Shown one piece after another: positions 59,765 to 64,000 of a DNA stretch of 64,000 nt. Origin of the DNA: Bradyrhizobium sp. CB3481 (lineage in GTDB: Bacteria; Pseudomonadota; Alphaproteobacteria; Rhizobiales; Xanthobacteraceae). A program made the position numbers and the translations under genes. Position 1 is the first letter of the stretch; each line of letters starts with the position of its first letter. The notes below the pieces were generated by a model. The model did no database searches. It was not told the DNA's origin and saw only the letters and a program-made list of their open reading frames with translations. The DNA is taken from contig NZ_CP121647.1 in assembly GCF_029714305.1 (NCBI RefSeq), positions 6,654,501 through 6,718,500 of the forward strand, given 5' to 3'.

Positions 59765-60871
59765 ATGCTGATCACCAACGTCCGGGCGCATCATATCCGC
59801 ATTCCCTACGATGCGGGGGTCGCGAGCTTCAAGCAGGGAGCCTCTGCCATCTCGGCATTGGAAATCGTCATGGTCGAGATTTCCACCGATGCCGGCATCA
59901 CCGGCTGGGGCGATGCCTTTGCCTATGTCTGCCCGCGGACAAGCTATGCCGCGATCGAGGAGATGATTGCGCCGCAGGCGCAAGGTCAAGAGGTCCCGGA
60001 TGCAGCAGGTATCCCCGCCTTCATGGAGCAGATCCAGCGCAACCTGCATCTGTTCGGCCGCTATGGCATCACGATGTTTGCGATATCGGCGCTCGATATC
60101 GCCTTGTGGGATCTTGCCGCCAAGGCGAAGGGCGTGCCGTTGCACCGATTGATCGGCGAGATCAAGCGCACGCGGATTCCCGCCTATGCCAGTCTGCTCC
60201 GGATCGGCAAGCCCGAGCTGATCGCGCGCGAATGCGAGACGGCGCTGCGGCAGGGCTACAAGGCAATCAAATTGCATGAGACGACGACGCCTGCGGTGTT
60301 CGCCGCGCGGCAGGCGATCGGCCCCGATATTCCGCTGATGGTCGACATGAACTGTCCGCTAAGTGGCGATGAGGCGATCGCGTTTGCGCATTCCTGCCGC
60401 GATGCCACGCCGCTGTTTCTCGAGGAGCCGGTGTGGCCCCCGGAAGATTTTGCAACGCTGGCCGAAGTGCGGAGCAAGGGCGGGCTCAACGTGGCAGCCG
60501 GCGAGAACGCCTGCACGGTCCACCAGTTCAGGCAGATGATGCAGGCCGGTGCCGTAAGCCATGCGCAGCCCTCCGTCATCAAGGTTGGCGGCATCACGGA
60601 GTATCTGAAGGTCGCGGATCTCGCCGACCAGCTCGGCGTCAGGCTCGCGCCGCATTCGCCATATTTCGGGCCGGGCTTTTTGGCGACATTGCAGTTGATG
60701 TCGCTGCGCGACGATTCAAGCTTCGTCGAGGTGTTCTCGATGAAGCGCGCCGCGTGCCTGTGGCGCGGCCGCATTGACGTCGATGCCAATGGCGATGTCG
60801 AAATGCCCCAAGGACCGGGTCTCGGCTACGAGCCGGACATGGCCGTGATGGAGCAGTACCGCGTGTCGTAG
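59765..60871 (+). CDS. Enolase-superfamily (mandelate racemase/muconate lactonizing) enzyme
   Basis: The 368-residue protein has the N-terminal capping domain and a barrel with metal ligands in VDMNCP, LEEPVWP and GENACT, an acid-base lysine in YKAIKLHE near 170 and a second in PSVIKVGGITE, and a His in APHSPYFGPG near 302. The exact subgroup (racemase, dehydratase) cannot be fixed; His after the lysine suggests a dehydratase-like or D-galactonate-type group. GGGGAA precedes the ATG. A fragment of repeat C follows. Confidence 0.88.
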   Translation: MLITNVRAHHIRIPYDAGVASFKQGASAISALEIVMVEISTDAGITGWGDAFAYVCPRTSYAAIEEMIAPQAQGQEVPDAAGIPAFMEQIQRNLHLFGRYGITMFAISALDIALWDLAAKAKGVPLHRLIGEIKRTRIPAYASLLRIGKPELIARECETALRQGYKAIKLHETTTPAVFAARQAIGPDIPLMVDMNCPLSGDEAIAFAHSCRDATPLFLEEPVWPPEDFATLAEVRSKGGLNVAAGENACTVHQFRQMMQAGAVSHAQPSVIKVGGITEYLKVADLADQLGVRLAPHSPYFGPGFLATLQLMSLRDDSSFVEVFSMKRAACLWRGRIDVDANGDVEMPQGPGLGYEPDMAVMEQYRVS

Positions 60872-60893
60872 CGCCTTCTATCTTCGCTCGTGC

Positions 60894-60922
60894 CCCTCAT
60901 GGTGAGGAGGTGGAGCGGCGCG
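60894..60922. repeat. Fragment of family C repeat
   Basis: Only the left end (CCTCATGGTGAGGAGG) is present, followed by sequence of the next gene's 3' region, so the right arm was lost. Confidence 0.6.
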
Positions 60923-60934
60923 GACGCAGCAGCA

Positions 60935-61333
60935 CTACTTCGCGCTGTCCTTTGCCGGCGCGCCATCCTTTGCGGCTGGCGTTACATCCTTTGCCGCGGG
61001 CGCGGCGGCTTTCTTCGCGTCTTCCGCCGCCTTGTTCTGCGCCGCCTGCAATTCGCCGACGACCTTTTGCAGGCTTATGACCGCGGCCTTCAGCGCCTCG
61101 ATCTGCCGATTGGCGGCATCCAGCTTCTGCTGATGCTCGGTCGTAAGCTTGGTGATCGTCTTCTGCAGGAAATCGACATTGCTCTGCAGGCACGAGGTGC
61201 GCCGTTCCATGGTCTTTTCGACGGTGCAGATTTCGATGCCGGGAACGTCCTGCGCATCAGCGGTCGCTGGCATCAGGACGCTCAGCAGCGCGAAAGTTGA
61301 GAAGGTGATCCTGGCGGGCGGGGCAATCATCAA
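60935..61333 (-). CDS. Exported coiled-coil protein with Ala/Lys-rich tail
   Basis: The 132-residue product has a signal peptide (about 1-27, ending ADA), a mature part with cysteines at EICTVEK and RTSCLQSN, then a heptad-like helix (VDFLQKTITKLTTEHQQK ... LQKVVGELQAAQ) and a repeated tail (APAAKD, TPAAKD, APAKD). It looks like a periplasmic coiled-coil rod. GAGGATT precedes the double start ATG. Function unknown. Confidence 0.78.
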   Translation of the reverse strand: MMIAPPARITFSTFALLSVLMPATADAQDVPGIEICTVEKTMERRTSCLQSNVDFLQKTITKLTTEHQQKLDAANRQIEALKAAVISLQKVVGELQAAQNKAAEDAKKAAAPAAKDVTPAAKDGAPAKDSAK

Positions 61334-61525
61334 AATCCTCGTTGCAAAGCGTCGGATTCCGGGGCGGAACGCCTATCACAGCAATTTGCGCGAAGCAGGT
61401 TTCCGACCCCAGAGATACCATACTGATACCTCATTCAGGCGTTGTGCTTCATCCCCTTAACGGTGGATGGATTTAGCCGCGGGCCCAGACACATTTGGGC
61501 GTCCGCGGCAGTGGAGATTGATTGT

Positions 61526-61741
61526 ATGGCAACGCGTGAAAAGCGGCTGGCGCAGTTCGATGGCAACGGAGACCCGCCGCCGGACCTGCCGCTCGAGGTA
61601 CTTTGCGAGGATCACAGCGGAACCTATCAACTGCCCTTTGCCTGCCGCTGGATCGATGGACGGTGGCGCAATGACAGGACCGGCGGGATGGTCGAGGCTA
61701 CGGTGGTCGGTTGGCGGCTGCCGCGCTCCGGTGCGGCCTGA
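61526..61741 (+). CDS. Small conserved hypothetical protein, 71 residues
   Basis: The product has CEDHSGTYQLPFACRWIDG then WRNDRTGGMVEATVVGWR, a pattern I recall from several Bradyrhizobium small proteins. Two cysteines could bind metal. GGAG lies ten bases before the ATG; the frame's earlier ATG at 61442 is less likely. It is convergent with the 45-residue ORF at 61848. Confidence 0.65.
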   Translation: MATREKRLAQFDGNGDPPPDLPLEVLCEDHSGTYQLPFACRWIDGRWRNDRTGGMVEATVVGWRLPRSGAA

Positions 61742-61847
61742 AGCATCGCAGGCTCAGCCCGATTTGAGCTCGCATTGTGCCAGAATGCGACGGGAATGCG
61801 GTCGATTGTTAAGGTTCGGAACGCGGGCGGAACGAACCGCGCCCGAA

Positions 61848-61985
61848 TCAGTGATCGAGCGCCGTACGCTGCTGTTCACGGCTAGATGTCGGCCGCCAGC
61901 CGAGCCAACGCACAACATCAAGGATGAGCACGATCGGCCGCAGCCAGCGGCCGAGGACAAGCGTTAACTCCTCGGGGGACGACAT
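61848..61985 (-). CDS. Previously unlisted 45-residue membrane protein downstream of the cupin gene
   Basis: The ORF begins at 61985, five bases after the cupin stop (61991-61993), and reads MSSPEELTLVLGRWLRPI, then VLILDVVRWLGW and a polar end to TGA at 61848-61850. Its ribosome-binding sequence GGAGGTGA is nearly perfect, spaced six bases, and overlaps the last codons of the cupin gene, so translational coupling is likely. One amphipathic to hydrophobic helix (about 13-30) suggests a membrane association. No homologue is recalled. Confidence 0.65.
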   Translation of the reverse strand: MSSPEELTLVLGRWLRPIVLILDVVRWLGWRPTSSREQQRTALDH

Positions 61986-61990
61986 GTCGG

Positions 61991-62425
61991 TCACCTCCAC
62001 GGCGTCGGCGGCGGCACCTTGTCGACGGCCGGCGGCACGTCGACGGTCTTGAAATCGGCCGGGCTGACGATCTCGAGGTACTCCATGTCCTCCGAGTAGT
62101 CGTAGAGGTCATGCGTGATACCGGGCCGCTGGTGCACGACGTCGCCGGCCTGCACCAAAGTCGAATTGTCCTCATACATGAAGCGGGCCCAGCCCTTGGT
62201 CATGATGACGATCTGGAATTCGCAATCGTGGCGATGCCAGCCGGTGCCCTCCTCGGGAGGCAGATCGGGGTTTGCCCTGACCAGATGGCAGATCACCTGC
62301 CCGCCGGTGGCATCCGCAATGCCGAGATCGCGATACAGGAAGAGGTCGCGCAGACCTCCGCCCTTGAACTCGGTATCGCCGGGTTTGACGTGGGAGAACT
62401 TACTGACGACGGCCTGCTTGTTCAT
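61991..62425 (-). CDS. Cupin-domain protein
   Basis: The 144-residue protein has a single cupin barrel: GTGWHRHDCEFQIVIMTKGWARF for motif 1 with its two His and Glu metal ligands, and VVHQRPGITHDLYDYSEDMEYLEI for motif 2. It could be a small metal enzyme or binding protein. GGAGGC precedes the start at 62425, and the longer frame to 62482 is rejected. The 45-residue membrane ORF follows immediately. Confidence 0.88.
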   Translation of the reverse strand: MNKQAVVSKFSHVKPGDTEFKGGGLRDLFLYRDLGIADATGGQVICHLVRANPDLPPEEGTGWHRHDCEFQIVIMTKGWARFMYEDNSTLVQAGDVVHQRPGITHDLYDYSEDMEYLEIVSPADFKTVDVPPAVDKVPPPTPWR

Positions 62426-62737
62426 TGGAGCCTCCACGGTTCTCGCTTGCGAGAACGCGGACCACGCGCGAAGTGCGTCCAAATTTTCGGCAGCCTCGCA
62501 TCGTCGCGTTCACGCCTGCATGCTGCCATGCGAAATCCGCGCCAGCCGCGGCCCGTGGTGGCGACGACATCGGCGCCGATGCGCTGAACGGTCTGGCCGG
62601 AGACAGGAATCGGGATCTGATGGCATGTGGAAAGCCACCGGCAGACCCGGCCGCACGCCGTTGGCGGCTGGCACCGGTTTGAGCAGGGCCTGCTTGCTGG
62701 CTGAGCCTCTCAGACGGGCAAGGCCCGCCAAGCATGC
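62426..62737. other. Gene-free stretch of 312 bases
   Basis: It lies between the GST gene's 3' end and the cupin start, both on the minus strand, and must hold the cupin promoter. I see no ORF with a ribosome-binding site and no repeat family member; short GC hairpins occur but none is convincing. Confidence 0.5.
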
Positions 62738-63391
62738 CTAATATTCGACCTCGAGCTCTTCAATCTCGCTCGGCTCGGCCTTGGCGGCCGCAATCCATTC
62801 CTGCATCTCGGGCATCGCCATGATGGTAGCGGCGTAGGCGGCAAGGGCAGGTTCGAGCTTCACGTCATAGGTCATGAAGCGGGTAACGACGGGTGCGTAC
62901 ATTGCGTCCGCCATGGTGCGCATGCCGAACAGGAACGGCCCGCCCGACACCTTGAGGCAATCGTGCCAGATGGTGCAGACCCGGTCGATGTCGGCCTGCG
63001 CGCGCGACCAGATCTTGAAGCCCGGGAAATGGCCCTTCAGGTTGACCGGGAGTGAGGCGCGCAGCGTGGTGAAGCCGGAATGGATTTCGCCGCAGATCGA
63101 GCGGCAATGCGCGCGCCGGATGCGGTCCGCCGGCAACAGCCCAGCCTCCGGCCTGATCTCGTTGAGATATTCCGCGATCGCCAGCGTGTCCCAGATGGTG
63201 GCTCCGTCGTGGCGCAGACAGGGCACCAGGATCGACGAGGACAGCAGCAGGATTTCCGCCCGCGCCGACGCATCGTCCGGGGCGGTGACCACCTCCTCGA
63301 ATTCGAGCCCCGCGAAATTCGCCAGCAGCCAGCCGCGCAGCGACCAGGACGAATAGTTCTTGCTGCTGATGGTCAGTGTGGTCTTCGCCAT
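62738..63391 (-). CDS. Glutathione S-transferase family protein
   Basis: The 217-residue protein has a thioredoxin-like N-terminal domain (TLTISSKNYSSWSLRGWLLANFAG, with SSWS in place of the common SxxC or Tyr active site), ILVPCLRHDGATIWDTLAIAEYLNE as the cis-Pro and glutathione-binding region, and a helical C-terminal domain. The Ser-containing motif suggests a zeta/omega-like or bacterial-type GST. GAGGGAAGG precedes the start at 63391. It is divergent from phaZ. Confidence 0.88.
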   Translation of the reverse strand: MAKTTLTISSKNYSSWSLRGWLLANFAGLEFEEVVTAPDDASARAEILLLSSSILVPCLRHDGATIWDTLAIAEYLNEIRPEAGLLPADRIRRAHCRSICGEIHSGFTTLRASLPVNLKGHFPGFKIWSRAQADIDRVCTIWHDCLKVSGGPFLFGMRTMADAMYAPVVTRFMTYDVKLEPALAAYAATIMAMPEMQEWIAAAKAEPSEIEELEVEY

Positions 63392-63569
63392 ATGGCCTTC
63401 CCTCAAACGCGAAACGTCCCCTGCCCCCCCTGGGCAGCCGGCCGCACCGCGCCGCTGAAGCCCTGTGCACCGGGCCATTTTACCAGCAAGCCACGTGCCA
63501 GTTTAGGAGGCAGTGTGCCCCGCTCTGGCGTCGATATTGCATGGCCGAGGGCGACAGGGGCTGATGTGA

Positions 63570-64000
63570 ATGATGTCAATGATGTACCAGGCCTACCAGA
63601 ACCACATGGACCTCACGGCGCCATGGCGGACCGGAGCGTCGTCGGCGTTGAAATATCTCAATCTGGTGCCGCAGGGCGTCTCCGACCGGCTGTTCGGCCG
63701 GCTTTCCGCCGCGCTCGAACTGATCTCGCGCTCCTCCCTCACCTATGACCGGCCAGCCTATGGCATCGACAGCGTACTGGTCGGCAACCGGGAGCTGGAG
63801 GTGACCGAGGAGGTCAGCTTCGCCACGCCGTTCGGCTCGTTGCTGCACTTCAAGAAGGAAAATGGGCCCGAGCAACCGCGCCTCTTGCTGGTGGCACCGA
63901 TGTCCGGCCATTTCGCGACGCTGCTGCGCGGCACCGTGAAGACGCTGCTGCAGGACCATGACGTCTACATCACCGACTGGCACAATCCCCGCGACATTCC
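63570..64000 (+). CDS. phaZ: Intracellular polyhydroxyalkanoate depolymerase, N-terminal part (runs off the window)
   Basis: From ATG 63570 the frame stays open to the window edge, giving about 143 residues: MMYQAYQNHMD, LNLVPQGVSDRLFGRLSAA, YGIDSVLVGNRELEVTEEVS and LLLVAPMSGHFATLLRGTVK, then DHDVYITDWHNPRDI. These match the start of intracellular PHB depolymerases, which release 3-hydroxybutyrate from carbon-storage granules. AGGGG lies ten bases upstream. Four in-frame ATGs at 63570, 63573, 63579 and 63582 could all serve as start; a TGA immediately precedes the first. The catalytic Ser is beyond the edge. Confidence 0.88.
   Translation, partial: MMSMMYQAYQNHMDLTAPWRTGASSALKYLNLVPQGVSDRLFGRLSAALELISRSSLTYDRPAYGIDSVLVGNRELEVTEEVSFATPFGSLLHFKKENGPEQPRLLLVAPMSGHFATLLRGTVKTLLQDHDVYITDWHNPRDI

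Overview
The window looks like chromosome of a GC-rich alphaproteobacterium, most probably Bradyrhizobium or a close relative (Nitrobacteraceae). This rests on three things: the family content (small Bradyrhizobium-type conserved proteins, a DUF4170/isocitrate lyase pair, Irr-type iron control of bacterioferritin), the very high GC with long mirror-frame ORFs, and the density of palindromic intergenic repeats typical of this group. I see no tRNA, rRNA, transposase, integrase, phage or CRISPR array. It reads as ordinary chromosome with many small lineage-specific genes rather than a mobile island.

Layout. 0-6.2 kb: a metallophosphoesterase, a two-gene membrane cluster, and the glyoxylate-shunt gene aceA divergent from its probable regulator (XRE/short-chain fatty acyl type), with a cluster of TGTAA half-sites between them. 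6.2-10.3 kb: repeats plus small genes, two of them behind EcfG-like (general stress sigma) promoters, and a relatively AT-rich unknown gene flanked by direct repeat copies. 10.3-14 kb: a three-gene molybdenum hydroxylase operon (FAD, 2Fe-2S and Mo subunits). 14-20.9 kb: a lytic transglycosylase, DUF1993, HD-domain, RidA and methyltransferase genes, and a tandem pair of tiny exported paralogues. 20.9-22.8 kb: a tightly coupled SDR-cytochrome P450 pair. 23-30 kb: a string of small conserved proteins (DUF3606, DUF2277, DUF2188-like), an exported MetX-like hydrolase, a PPOX-type flavoprotein, and bfd-bfr with a perfect Irr box. 30.4-37.8 kb: Ser/Gly/Asp-tailed membrane protein, tandem glycine-zipper exported proteins, a GAF-adenylate cyclase, a second lytic transglycosylase, a UPF0114 membrane protein and EttA. 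38-48.7 kb: hydroxyacid dehydrogenase, epimerase, L,D-transpeptidase, two rhodanese-type sulfurtransferases, a VWA/MoxR pair split by a GlsB-like gene, and a Baeyer-Villiger-type monooxygenase. 48.9-54.1 kb: O-methyltransferase, Bug-type binding protein and a divergent Rieske oxygenase-GntR-reductase operon (vanillate demethylase type). 54-64 kb: RlpA-like, GMC oxidoreductase, acetyltransferase, SMP-30, AraC and enolase-superfamily genes, a cupin with a downstream 45-residue membrane ORF, GST, and the start of an intracellular PHA depolymerase.

Functional themes: carbon-store and C2 metabolism (aceA, phaZ), oxidative catabolism of small or aromatic compounds (Mo hydroxylase, P450, Rieske operon, BVMO, GMC), envelope remodelling (two MltB-like enzymes, L,D-transpeptidase, RlpA) and stress/iron responses. 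The most distinctive structural feature is the intergenic repeat population: about eight palindromic families in some 18 copies, one copy lying between a gene and its own terminator. No single locus proves a new system. The best candidates for something undescribed are the tandem exported micro-paralogues, the Ser/Gly/Asp-tailed membrane proteins, the 6.4 kb structured element and the overlooked small ORF at 61.9 kb.
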